A DNA stretch of 64,000 nucleotides from BCD1 sp965230565. Its GTDB lineage: Bacteria > Bacteroidota > Bacteroidia > Chitinophagales > Saprospiraceae. The DNA is taken from assembly GCA_965230565.1 (NCBI GenBank), contig CBDDLH010000007.1, forward strand, positions 124,001 through 188,000, given 5' to 3'. The notes beneath the pieces were generated by a model that saw only the letters and a list, made by a program, of their open reading frames with translations, was not told the DNA's origin and made no database searches. Made by a program: the position numbers and the translations under genes. Below are positions 1 to 8,234 of the stretch, piece after piece. The stretch's first letter is position 1; the number at the start of each line of letters is the position of its first letter.

Positions 1-531
1 AGCATGATGAATAAACATGTCAAAATCAAGGGGCAAGACGACAATCATCAGGAAGCCGTAACTCAGGAAACAGCAGAAAAAGGTTTTTATGAATATCTTA
101 ATGAAGTAGTGGTCAATTATCTCGATTTAAAGAATGCTCTGGTAGAAACAGATTCGGTTAATTCAATTCCCGCTTCAAAAATGCTATCGGATCAATTGAT
201 CAAAATTGATCCCAATTGGTTTGAGGCAAGCAGGCAAGGTTTTTGGAATACCCAGTTCAATAATATTAAGGTACATGCCGAAAAATTGGCCTCAGAGCAA
301 GGTATAGAGGACCAAAGAGTTCAATTTGAACACATTTCCAATATGCTGATTACCATCATAAAAACCTTCGGCACCGAAAGTGACACCTTATACCTTCAGC
401 ATTGTCCAATGGTCGATGATAACCGGGGTGCAGACTGGATCAGTTCGGAAGAGGGTATCAGGAATCCGTATTTTGGGTATAAGATGATGAAGTGTGGGCG
501 GGTTATGGAGACTTTTGTGGCTTTAGAGTAG
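1..531 (+). CDS. DUF3347 domain protein, 5' end cut by window edge
   Basis: The protein ends in the DUF3347 pattern: an early YLDLKNALVETD stretch and a late CPMVDDNRGADW ... RNPYFGYKMMKCG segment, whose Cys/Met residues suit metal contact. DUF3347 occurs in Bacteroidota as a stand-alone periplasmic protein or as the C-terminal part of CusB-like efflux membrane-fusion proteins. The reading frame is open to the first base of the window. The Met codons at 4 and 7 have no visible signal peptide after them, so this is probably the C-terminal part of a longer metal-efflux adaptor. The domain call is fairly safe; the full protein is unknown. Confidence 0.75.
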   Translation, partial: SMMNKHVKIKGQDDNHQEAVTQETAEKGFYEYLNEVVVNYLDLKNALVETDSVNSIPASKMLSDQLIKIDPNWFEASRQGFWNTQFNNIKVHAEKLASEQGIEDQRVQFEHISNMLITIIKTFGTESDTLYLQHCPMVDDNRGADWISSEEGIRNPYFGYKMMKCGRVMETFVALE

Positions 532-546
532 TTGTTACTAGAATAA

Positions 547-561
547 ATTTAGGGCCTAACT
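547..561. repeat. Dispersed 15-bp palindromic motif, copy 1
   Basis: ATTTAGG-G-CCTAACT, one mismatch from the ATTTAGG-S-CCTAAAT motif found at 9066-9080 and 32248-32262. All three lie shortly after a stop codon. Confidence 0.45.
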
Positions 562-793
562 TGAAGTTAAATGTCGTCAACTTAAGCCAAGTCAGTGAAT
601 TTTTATATTGTCCTGTGCTTTAGCGCAGGGAATGATCAAGATAAACTCAACCAGGTCTTTAGGCCTTTTGTCCCGCAAGAAGAAAGGGCTAAAGCCCTGT
701 ATTTTCCCAGTGTTTTTTGCACCGCGCTGAAGCACGGTGCAATTCAATTTTTCCATAGGTTCTCTTAAGTTGACGACATTCAACCTGAAGTTA
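557..793. repeat. MITE-like element with 30-bp inverted ends and three internal hairpins
   Basis: The ends at about 557-586 and 764-793 are inverted copies that match at most positions, with a perfect 17-bp core (AATGTCGTCAACTTAAG against its complement). Between them are three short hairpins with related cores: 612-629 (GCTTTAGC), 685-698 (AGGGCTAAAGCCCT) and 721-738 (GCTGAAGC). No transposase is present. The open frame crossing the element on the minus strand (592-783) looks like repeat-derived noise. The structure suggests a small non-autonomous mobile or REP-like element. Confidence 0.6.
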
Positions 794-812
794 GACCATA
801 AATTTTCATCAT

Positions 813-858
813 AAAAAAAGCTTTACTCTCGTAAAGCTTTGTAGCCCCGCCAGGAATC
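813..858. repeat. Truncated copy of the tRNA-Arg 3' end and its terminator
   Basis: This 46-bp stretch repeats 937-983 almost exactly. It contains the terminator hairpin (AAAGCTTTAC paired with GTAAAGCTTT) and about 17-19 bases of the tRNA 3' end, then diverges at 859. Duplication of a tRNA 3' end is the usual footprint of site-specific integration or of loss of a tandem tRNA copy. Only about 120 bp separate the copies, so no element remains between them. Confidence 0.6.
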
Positions 859-935
859 CCCGTTCCTGAAAAATATAGTCGTTAACACTCCTTATTTTTC
901 TAGGACGGGATAAACTGTCTTCTCTTCCTACGGGC

Positions 936-965
936 AAAAAAAAAGCTTTACTCTCGTAAAGCTTT
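936..965 (-). terminator. Rho-independent terminator of tRNA-Arg
   Basis: Read on the minus strand, a 10-bp stem (AAAGCTTTAC / GTAAAGCTTT) with a GAGA loop is followed by a run of T. It begins directly after the tRNA 3' end. Confidence 0.75.
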
Positions 966-966
966 G

Positions 967-1038
967 TAGCCCCGCCAGGAATCGAACCTGGATCCTAGGC
1001 TCCGGAAACCTATATACTATCCATTGTACTACGGAGCC
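967..1038 (-). tRNA. tRNA-Arg (anticodon CCG)
   Basis: The minus strand folds into a complete cloverleaf of 72 nt without encoded CCA. The acceptor stem is GGCTCCG with CGGGGCT, the T arm is CCAGG-TTCGATT-CCTGG, and the anticodon loop TTCCGGA on a TAGGT/GCCTA stem gives anticodon CCG, which reads the arginine codon CGG. The discriminator base is A. Acceptor pair 1-72 is a G-U wobble. A strong terminator follows, and a partial copy of the 3' end lies 120 bp further downstream. Confidence 0.93.
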
Positions 1039-1470
1039 GGAGAGAATGTAAAATGATTACATCTTACATTTTCAACCTGAAACTTCCGGAAAAAGTTTCG
1101 GTGCGGGCGCAAATCTACGAGGATTCTCCTTTTTATTCAAACTTTAAGAGTAACTATTCACCATAGCTGAATTTAGGCTAAGGAGAAGGCTAAGGCTAAG
1201 GTATTCTTGGTGTCTCCAAATTTTTATTCGTCTTTTTAAGATTCTGTGAAGAAATATTTTAAAACTGTATCCACTCCTCAGCCTTCGCCTTAGCCTCAGC
1301 CTGTTTTTAAGGCATGTGGAATAATTACCAATTACCTTTGAGAAATCACTTGAAATCTATTTGGGGGTCACTGAAACACCAACAAACACAACGTTATCGG
1401 GAAATCCTGAATAGGGAAACATAAAATGTGTGACCAAATTGTGTACATTTATGCTTTAAACGATAATTAA
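1039..1470. other. Intergenic region upstream of gpsA
   Basis: No gene is visible. The stretch holds the GGCTAAGG inverted repeat (1174-1303) and, at 1444-1451, TACATTTA, one base from the Bacteroidota -7 box, 19 bp before the gpsA start. Confidence 0.5.
1174..1303. repeat. GGCTAAGG-type inverted repeat, copy 1
   Basis: The left arm (1174-1201) is made of AGGCTAAGG units. The right arm (1276-1303) is the complement, CCTCAGCCTTCGCCTTAGCC. About 75 AT-rich bases separate them. A second pair of arms lies at 44014-44137 and a single arm at 48939-48963. Confidence 0.6.
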
Positions 1471-2535
1471 ATGTCGGAAATTAAAAGTGAACGTGTTGGA
1501 GTCATTGGAGTCGGAAGTTTTGGCACTGCTATTGCCAATCTTTTGGCCCATAATACGGACGTTTTGGTTTTCAGCCGAAAACAGGAAATAGTCGATAAGA
1601 TCAACACTACACACCGGCATTTTGGCGTGGATCTTAGCCCTCGAATTTTAGCCACCAACTCCCTGGAGGCCATTTCAAAAGAATGTACCTTAATCTTTCC
1701 TGTTGTTCCTTCCTCCAAGTTCAGGATAATGATGAAAAACCTGGGGCCCTATCTTCGTCCCTACCACATCCTGATCCATGGAACAAAGGGGTTTGATCTG
1801 CGAGATATTGAACTCAAAGACATTGAGAACAAACATGCTTCCTTGTCGGATATTTGTACCATGACGGAGGTGATCAAACAGGAAAGTTCCGTAGAACGGG
1901 TTGGCTGTCTTTCAGGGCCCAATCTGGCCAGTGAAATCATGGAAGGGCAACCTACTGCTACAGTCATTGCCAGCCATTACGATGAGGTGATTAACCTTGG
2001 CAAAAAAATGCTCAACAGCAAACACTTCCACGTTTTTGGCAGCCACGACCTTCTGGGAGCAGAACTGGCAGGGGCACTCAAAAATGTAATTGCCCTCGGT
2101 TCCGGAATATTACGAGGACATGGCCTTGGTAAGAATATCCAGGCGATGTTGATCTCAAGAGGCCTGGGAGAAATGATCCATTTCGGAAAAAAGATCGGTG
2201 CGGAAAGCAGTGCATTCCTGGGTACTGCCGGTATCGGTGACCTCGTAGCCACTGCCACCAGCAAACGAAGCCGGAATTTTACTTTTGGTTACCGGCTTGG
2301 CAAAGGTGAAACCCTGGAAGAAATCAATAAAACAACCTCAGAATTGGCAGAAGGCGTAAGAACCCTCATAATCACCAATTATATTGCGACTCACTTTAAC
2401 CTTGCCGTACCTATCACCCGGATGTTGTATAAGGTAGTTTATGAAGGTTATCCAATCGGCAGGGCCATTGAATTCCTCATGCGCTATCCTTATGATGTAG
2501 ACGTAGATTTCATTCTTAAAGCCAAATCGGATTGA
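1471..2535 (+). CDS. gpsA: Glycerol-3-phosphate dehydrogenase [NAD(P)+]
   Basis: This cytoplasmic enzyme interconverts dihydroxyacetone phosphate and sn-glycerol 3-phosphate and supplies the backbone for phospholipid synthesis. The 354-residue protein starts with a Rossmann motif (GVIGVGSFGTAIA, residues about 10-22). It carries SGPNLASEIMEGQPTA and the substrate-side segment ELAGALKNVIALGSGI with its catalytic Lys, and GIGDLVATATSKRSRNF in the C-terminal helical domain. The length is normal for the family, with a short extra C-terminal tail. It is a single-gene unit, transcribed away from the tRNA and towards the FKBP gene. Confidence 0.95.
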   Translation: MSEIKSERVGVIGVGSFGTAIANLLAHNTDVLVFSRKQEIVDKINTTHRHFGVDLSPRILATNSLEAISKECTLIFPVVPSSKFRIMMKNLGPYLRPYHILIHGTKGFDLRDIELKDIENKHASLSDICTMTEVIKQESSVERVGCLSGPNLASEIMEGQPTATVIASHYDEVINLGKKMLNSKHFHVFGSHDLLGAELAGALKNVIALGSGILRGHGLGKNIQAMLISRGLGEMIHFGKKIGAESSAFLGTAGIGDLVATATSKRSRNFTFGYRLGKGETLEEINKTTSELAEGVRTLIITNYIATHFNLAVPITRMLYKVVYEGYPIGRAIEFLMRYPYDVDVDFILKAKSD

Positions 2536-2654
2536 TTTTTGGTAATTTAACCAACCACAATACATTTTTTGAGGTTCTTTCATCAACAGAAAAGGCTTTC
2601 AGCCGTTATGTAACAAATAAGTTAAGACATAAATCAATAAAAATATTAAAGTAA

Positions 2655-3101
2655 ATGAAATCGAAATTTTTATTCCTGGTTGTTTTGGCAGTCATTTTTA
2701 TGGCCAGTTGCTCAAAAGACTATGCTAAAATAAACAGAGAGGAGATCCTTGATTACCTGGAAGCAAACAACCTTGAGGCAGAGGAGCATGAATCTGGGTT
2801 GTTTTACATCATTGAAGAAACAGGAGACGGTAATCATCCGAATATCACTAACGAAGTAGAAGTAAGATATACGGGTACTTTGCTGGATGGCACCTTTTTC
2901 GACGGGACTCAGGATGGAGAAACAGCAAGTTTTCCGCTTGAATACCTCATTCCCGGCTGGCAGATTGGCATACCTTTGCTGGAAAGAGGAGGTAGCGGTA
3001 AATTCTTTATCCCTTCGGAACTTGGATATGGTAGTCAGGCAACAGGGAATATTCCAGCCAACTCAGTATTGATATTTGACATTGAATTGGTAGACTTTTA
3101 A
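2655..3101 (+). CDS. FKBP-type peptidyl-prolyl cis-trans isomerase lipoprotein
   Basis: The 148-residue protein begins with a lipoprotein signal peptide whose lipobox is FMASC (Cys at residue 19), so the mature protein is probably lipid-anchored in the envelope. The rest is a single FKBP domain: VRYTGTLLDGTFFDGT, FPLEYLIPGWQIGIPLL, GSGKFFIPSELGYG and NSVLIFDIELVDF. These match the usual FKBP active-site and C-terminal motifs. The family catalyses isomerisation of X-Pro bonds and helps extracytoplasmic proteins fold. A perfect bidirectional terminator follows the stop codon. Confidence 0.93.
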   Translation: MKSKFLFLVVLAVIFMASCSKDYAKINREEILDYLEANNLEAEEHESGLFYIIEETGDGNHPNITNEVEVRYTGTLLDGTFFDGTQDGETASFPLEYLIPGWQIGIPLLERGGSGKFFIPSELGYGSQATGNIPANSVLIFDIELVDF

Positions 3102-3118
3102 GTCTGTTTTTATCATAC

Positions 3119-3162
3119 AAAAAAACCGCATACGGCAATCAATGCCATATGCGGTTTTTTTT
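3119..3162. terminator. Bidirectional terminator
   Basis: A long stem (AAAAAACCGCATA-GGCA / TGCC-TATGCGGTTTTTT) with an A run on one side and a T run on the other, between the convergent FKBP and DUF3467 genes. Confidence 0.85.
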
Positions 3163-3178
3163 GGGCCATTTCCGGAAT

Positions 3179-3493
3179 TTACGCCTGTGCTGTCGGAGTA
3201 AAATTCATTGGCGGAAATGGAGGCTGATCCGGTTCATCAATAGTCCCGAACTGAGCCTCGAATCGCTGGATGTTATCATTTAATGCCTTGAGCAATCTTT
3301 TAGCGTGTTGAGGTGTCAGGATAATCCTTGATTTCACCTTTGCTTTTGGTACATTTGGCATAAGCCTGACGAAGTCCAATACAAACTCAGAAGAGGAATG
3401 TGAAATAATTGCCAGATTTGAATAAACTCCTTCGGCAATTTCTTCCGGAAGTTCCAGATTGAGCTGTTTGTTTTTTTTACTTGTATCTTCCAT
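3179..3493 (-). CDS. DUF3467 domain protein
   Basis: The protein has 104 residues when started at the Met of MEDTSKKNKQ (codon at 3491-3493). An open frame continues upstream, but those residues are the out-of-frame translation of the Lys-rich topA tail, so the start is placed here. The body (LPEEIAEGVYSNLAIISHSSSEFVLDFVRLMP, then RIILTPQHAKRLLKALNDNI) matches DUF3467, a small family of unknown function common in Bacteroidota. The start codon lies 1 bp after the topA stop, so the two genes are almost certainly co-transcribed and perhaps translationally coupled. Confidence 0.85.
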   Translation of the reverse strand: MEDTSKKNKQLNLELPEEIAEGVYSNLAIISHSSSEFVLDFVRLMPNVPKAKVKSRIILTPQHAKRLLKALNDNIQRFEAQFGTIDEPDQPPFPPMNFTPTAQA

Positions 3494-3494
3494 A

Positions 3495-6077
3495 TTAAGA
3501 TTTCTTTTTTGCTGTATTTGTCTTTTTCTTAGTTGCTGTTTTCTTTTTTGTTGCAGCCTTTTTCTTGAAAGCTCCCGGAACCTCTGCTTCGATAATTTCC
3601 TTAACCTGTTCAAGGGTCAGGGTCGCTGCAGTTTCAGGAGTAGCTTTGGCGCCATCAATTTTAGGAAGTTTAATGGCCTTTTTCTTAAACCGGATAAAAG
3701 GTCCCCATCGACCATTCTCAACCGCGATAAGCGTCTTGCCTTCCTCCCATTTATTGATATAACGATTAGCCTCCTTCTCGATCTTGGCTTCAATTAACTC
3801 AACAATCTCTGTATCTGATAGTTCATCAAAGTTATACCTTTTAGGAACATTGATGAACATGTTATTCCATTTCAGATATGGCCCAAACCTACCGACACCT
3901 TTTGTTACCGGCTTTCCTTCAAATTCATATACAGGTGCATCAAGTTTCCTTTTTTCTTCAATGAGTTCAATAGCTCTTGATAACTCCAACTTATGAGGAT
4001 CCTCGCCTTTAGCAAGTGAAATGAATTTTTCGTCAAACTTCACGTAAGGTCCAAACCTTCCTGCTCCGATAATCACTTCCTTGCCTTCGAATTCGCCAAT
4101 CGTTTTTGGCAAGGCAAAAAGCTTAATCGCCTCATCGAATTCAATGGTCTCCATGGATTGACCGGGAGCGAGATTAGCATACCTCGGTTTTCCTTCTTCA
4201 CCTAATTCCTCCGGCGTCCCAATTTGTACTACAGGACCATTTCTCGACAATCTTGTTAAAACGGTATGACCGGAATCAGGATCCTTTCCAAGAATCCTTT
4301 CTTTGTTCGGTCGGTCTGCCGTTTCGATTGTTTCCTCAACTATTTTGTGAAATGGGCCATAAAAGTCCTCCAGCATTTTCGTCCAGGCCTCTTTACCATG
4401 AGCGATTTCATCAAACTGCTCTTCAATATTAGCTGTAAAACCGTAGTTCAGGATATTGGCGAAATAATCTTCCAGGAAGTCTGTTACCACCAATCCCATA
4501 TCCGTTGGGAACAAGCGGTTCTTAACAGCTCCAGCCATTTCTGTTTTTATACTCTTGGAAATGTTATTGTTGGCCAGAGTAAGCACCTGATAATTCTTCT
4601 CTTCACCATCACGACTTTCCTTCACCACATATCCTCTGTCCGGCTCCATGATCTTTGAAATGGTTGGCGCATAAGTAGAAGGACGACCAATGCCCAATTC
4701 TTCCATTTTACTAACCAGACCTGCTTCTGTGTATCTTGCCGGCGCTCTGGTATATCTCTCCAGGGCAGTCATTTCGTTGAGATCCAAAATCTGTCCTACT
4801 TTCAGTGGCGGCAACATACCTTTGGCTTCCTCTTCATCGTCATCATCTTTGGATTCGAGATAAACTTTAAGGAATCCGTCGAATTTTAATACTTCACCCA
4901 CTGCCTGTAATTTTGCATCCGGCACCGTTGATACGCCAATGGAAACCGTTGTTTTTTCGAGCAATGCCTCAGACATTTGAGAGGCAATGGTACGTTTCCA
5001 GATCAACTCATAAAGTCTTTGCTCATCACGATTTCCTGAGACATTCTTTTTTTGAATGTAGGTAGGTCTGATGGCCTCGTGAGCTTCCTGTGCATCGGCC
5101 TTTTTGGTTTTAAACCTTCTTGTTTTGAGATAATTAACGCCAAAAGACTGCTCAATTTCCTGTGCTATTGTCTGAATGGCCATCTCACTCAAACTGATGG
5201 AGTCCGTTCTCATATAAGTGATATGACCGGCTTCATACAATCTTTGAGCGGCCATCATAGTACGCTTTACAGCAAAACCTAGTTTCCGGCTGGCTTCCTG
5301 TTGTAAAGTGGAAGTCGTAAAAGGAGGAGCAGGTCTTCTTTTTAATGGTTTGACCTTTATATCCTCAATTTTAAATTCAGCTCCAATACATTTTTTCAAA
5401 AAGGCCTCAGCATCTTCCTGTGATCCAAAACGGTTTGGGCTATCAGCTTTCAACTGAACGTTTTTGCCATTACCGTTTTTCACATCAAACAGTGCTGTGA
5501 GTTTGAAATATGGAGTAGATTTGAATTTTTGAATCTCCCGTTCTCTTTCAACTATGAGCTTGAGGGCAACAGACTGCACTCTTCCTGCTGAAAGCTTACC
5601 ACGGATCTTTTTCCACAGGATTCCCGATAATTCAAAACCAACTAACCTGTCCAGAATTCTGCGTGCCTGCTGGGCATTAACGAGATTGGTATCTACCGTC
5701 CTGGGATTAGAAACTGCCTTTAAAATGGCGGGTTTGGTGATTTCCCTAAACACAATACGTTTAGTGGCCGCTTCATCCAATCCAAGCACCTTGCATAAGT
5801 GCCAGGAAATAGCTTCTCCTTCTCTATCTTCATCCGTCGCGAGCCAGACTTCATCTACTTTCTTTACCCAGCTTTTCAAATCTTTCACTACCTTCTTCTT
5901 CTCCGGAGACACCACGTACTTAGGTCTAAAGCCATTATCCACATCAACGGCATTATTCCCTTTTTCAAGGTCCCTGATATGTCCAAAGCTAGACTTAACG
6001 GTGAAGTCCTTCCCAAGGTATTTTTCTATGGTTTTGGCTTTTGCCGGCGACTCTACAATGAGCAGGTTCTTTGGCAT
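3495..6077 (-). CDS. topA: DNA topoisomerase I (type IA)
   Basis: This 860-residue enzyme relaxes negative supercoils by a transient 5'-phosphotyrosine break. The Toprim domain at the N-terminus has the acidic triad in TDEDREGE (Asp82, Asp84, Glu86). The catalytic Tyr288 sits in ITYMRTDS, and the GRVQSVAL segment precedes it. In place of Cys4 zinc fingers, the C-terminal third has repeated topoisomerase C-terminal modules (NGPVVQIG, RFGPYVKF, RFGPYLKW, RWGPFIRF) and ends in an AATKKKTATKKK-type Lys tail, probably for DNA binding. DUF3467 follows 1 bp after the stop codon. Confidence 0.97.
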   Translation of the reverse strand: MPKNLLIVESPAKAKTIEKYLGKDFTVKSSFGHIRDLEKGNNAVDVDNGFRPKYVVSPEKKKVVKDLKSWVKKVDEVWLATDEDREGEAISWHLCKVLGLDEAATKRIVFREITKPAILKAVSNPRTVDTNLVNAQQARRILDRLVGFELSGILWKKIRGKLSAGRVQSVALKLIVEREREIQKFKSTPYFKLTALFDVKNGNGKNVQLKADSPNRFGSQEDAEAFLKKCIGAEFKIEDIKVKPLKRRPAPPFTTSTLQQEASRKLGFAVKRTMMAAQRLYEAGHITYMRTDSISLSEMAIQTIAQEIEQSFGVNYLKTRRFKTKKADAQEAHEAIRPTYIQKKNVSGNRDEQRLYELIWKRTIASQMSEALLEKTTVSIGVSTVPDAKLQAVGEVLKFDGFLKVYLESKDDDDEEEAKGMLPPLKVGQILDLNEMTALERYTRAPARYTEAGLVSKMEELGIGRPSTYAPTISKIMEPDRGYVVKESRDGEEKNYQVLTLANNNISKSIKTEMAGAVKNRLFPTDMGLVVTDFLEDYFANILNYGFTANIEEQFDEIAHGKEAWTKMLEDFYGPFHKIVEETIETADRPNKERILGKDPDSGHTVLTRLSRNGPVVQIGTPEELGEEGKPRYANLAPGQSMETIEFDEAIKLFALPKTIGEFEGKEVIIGAGRFGPYVKFDEKFISLAKGEDPHKLELSRAIELIEEKRKLDAPVYEFEGKPVTKGVGRFGPYLKWNNMFINVPKRYNFDELSDTEIVELIEAKIEKEANRYINKWEEGKTLIAVENGRWGPFIRFKKKAIKLPKIDGAKATPETAATLTLEQVKEIIEAEVPGAFKKKAATKKKTATKKKTNTAKKKS

Positions 6078-6109
6078 AGTGTTGTGTATTTCTTTTTATT
6101 TTTAAAGTG

Positions 6110-6117
6110 CAAATGTA
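6110..6117 (-). promoter_or_regulatory. Candidate -7 promoter box of topA
   Basis: TACATTTG on the minus strand matches the Bacteroidota -7 consensus TAnnTTTG exactly and lies 32 bp before the topA start. No clear -33 TTTG is seen, so the call rests on one element. Confidence 0.4.
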
Positions 6118-6135
6118 TAAATTATCTTTAAAATG

Positions 6136-7941
6136 TCACGAAACAAGGTCAAATTGCAGTTTCGCCAGACTGTTATAGGCCCCACCTTCAATAGCTGACA
6201 ATTCTTCGTGAGTTCCTTCTTCTACAACCTCTCCATGATCCAAAACATAGATCTTGTCAACATTTTTGATCGTGGCCAGTCTGTGGGCAATAATGATGGA
6301 TGTCCTGTTTTCCATTAACCCTTCAAGGGCTTCCTGCACGACCTTTTCTGATTCTGCATCAAGGGCAGAAGTGGCTTCATCAAGCAACAGAACAGCAGGG
6401 TCTTTCAAAATAGCACGTGCTATGGCAATTCTTTGTCTTTGTCCGCCGGAAAGTTTTACGCCTCTTTCTCCGACAATGGTTTCCATGCCTTCCGGAAAAT
6501 TTTCGATAAACTCAAGCGCATGCGCCTTTTGGGCCGCTTCAATAATATCATCCTCCGTGGCATTTGGGTTTCCATAAAGGATATTCTCCCGGATGGTTCC
6601 TCCAAACAACATGACTTCCTGAGGCACAACGGCAAAATTCTGACGGTACTTGAGTATAGAATAATCTCTGATATCTTTTCCGTCAATAAAAATATCTCCT
6701 GTCTCATGTTTATAGAATTGGAGCAATAGTTGAATCATGGTAGATTTACCTGCCCCACTTGCTCCAACCAGTGCCACTCGTTGTCCGGGCTGAATGTCCA
6801 TAGTTATGCCTTTCAACACTTCGATGTCAGGTCGGCTCGGGTAAGAAAATTTCAAATCACGGAAACTAATGTGCCCGGTAAAACGCTCCTCGGAACTTAA
6901 TGGTTCCAGTGGGTTTAATTCTATTTCTACATCCTGATCGAGAATGTCCAGTATCCGCTCAGCTGCTCCGACTGCAGAAACAATGGTCGTGTAAAAATTC
7001 CCCAGACTAACGATGGATGCTCCAATAATTCCGGTATAAATCACAAAGTCCACTAACCCGTTTTTAGCCATATCTCCAGCCTGAACCAACATTGCTGCTT
7101 CATACATAATAAAAAACAGGGCTCCAAACATTACCAGTATAATAAAAGATGAAAACGCTCCACGATATCTGGCTGCCTTAAGGGAAATATTAACCGCTTC
7201 GGTGAGCTGTTTCATATAACGTTTGAGTTCAAACCATTCATTAGTAAAAGCCTTAACCGTTTGAACACTCTGCATGGTCTCTTCAACCACCACATTGGTT
7301 TTGGCGATCATATCCTGACGTTCCCGCATGAGCTTACGAATAAACCGGCCAAAGAACATGGCTGCTATAACCACAACAGGGAAAGTCAGCAACATGGTCA
7401 AGGCAAGCCTGGGCATGGTCAATACGATGATCGCAATACCACCCACTAGGGTAATTACCTGTCGCACGAATTCTGCAAGGGTGATCGACATTACCCCTTG
7501 TATTTGTGTAACATCATTGGAAATACGGCTCGTCAACTCCCCTACTCTTCTTTCTTCGAAAAAGGGGATTTCAAGACTGATTAATTTTTTATAAAGATCA
7601 CTTCTCAAATTAGCCACACTCTTCTCACTGACTATGGCAAACAAAATTACCCGCAGGTAGGACAACAGGCTTTGAATAACCAAAAGAATCACCAGAAAAA
7701 AGAAAAGCCTGCCAAGCGTCAGCCCTAAGCTGGGTTCTCCTGAAATGATATTCAATATTTCCCCGGGGATCTTCATAATACCCAAAAAAATGAGACTGCC
7801 GGCCGATAATAAAATCATTCCTATAATGAAATGCCATTTGTAAGGCAAGACGTATGAGTATAACCGCAAGGCTTTTTTTAATCCGTCTCTGGTTAATCTG
7901 GGCTTTTTTTCAGGTTGTTTCCCGTTTTTGTCGCTCTCCAT
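6136..7941 (-). CDS. ABC transporter, fused permease and ATPase (MsbA-like)
   Basis: A 601-residue half-transporter of the type I exporter family. The N-terminal half is an ABC transmembrane domain with about six membrane helices (from residue 38). The C-terminal half is the ATPase: Walker A GASGAGKST, Q-loop VPQEVMLFGGTI, signature LSGGQRQRIAIARA, Walker B VLLLDEATSALD and the switch His in IIAHRLATI. It should work as a homodimer in the inner membrane and export a lipid, peptide or drug. The sequence does not reveal the substrate. It lies 58 bp upstream of topA on the same strand. Confidence 0.93.
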   Translation of the reverse strand: MESDKNGKQPEKKPRLTRDGLKKALRLYSYVLPYKWHFIIGMILLSAGSLIFLGIMKIPGEILNIISGEPSLGLTLGRLFFFLVILLVIQSLLSYLRVILFAIVSEKSVANLRSDLYKKLISLEIPFFEERRVGELTSRISNDVTQIQGVMSITLAEFVRQVITLVGGIAIIVLTMPRLALTMLLTFPVVVIAAMFFGRFIRKLMRERQDMIAKTNVVVEETMQSVQTVKAFTNEWFELKRYMKQLTEAVNISLKAARYRGAFSSFIILVMFGALFFIMYEAAMLVQAGDMAKNGLVDFVIYTGIIGASIVSLGNFYTTIVSAVGAAERILDILDQDVEIELNPLEPLSSEERFTGHISFRDLKFSYPSRPDIEVLKGITMDIQPGQRVALVGASGAGKSTMIQLLLQFYKHETGDIFIDGKDIRDYSILKYRQNFAVVPQEVMLFGGTIRENILYGNPNATEDDIIEAAQKAHALEFIENFPEGMETIVGERGVKLSGGQRQRIAIARAILKDPAVLLLDEATSALDAESEKVVQEALEGLMENRTSIIIAHRLATIKNVDKIYVLDHGEVVEEGTHEELSAIEGGAYNSLAKLQFDLVS

Positions 7942-8234
7942 ACTTCAAATTGTTAAAGCTTCTGTATTACTGAAAATCAAAAGTAGACAAATTTACGTTA
8001 TCAAAATAAAGTATTACATTTGTCAGCAGTTTTATATATTGCGTTTTATTTTCATTATAAAATACCATATTTCGCCCCAGAATTCGTTTGTTTTTATGAA
8101 ATTTGCGTTCACCCGTCCTAACCATATAAAAATTCCAAATTTTAAATAGCTGTTCCGGGATAACCTGTAACACTTCACCAACAATACCAAAAGAAATTAG
8201 TTGAAAATCCTAAAATTTACTCAATTGTAAAATC
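7942..8234. other. Divergent intergenic region
   Basis: This AT-rich 293-bp region separates the minus-strand ABC exporter from the plus-strand outer-membrane protein, so it must carry both promoters. TACATTTG at about 8014-8021 is a -7-type sequence, but it is over 200 bp from the plus-strand gene. No gene or strong repeat is seen. Confidence 0.4.

Noticed and set aside
592..783. A 63-codon minus-strand frame resembling hypothetical proteins annotated in other genomes
   Set aside because: It lies inside the inverted-repeat element and is spanned by its hairpins; the similarity reflects repeat copies and not a protein.
5554..6105. Long frames antisense to topA and other large genes
   Set aside because: They are shadows of strongly supported genes on the other strand, without signals or domains of their own.
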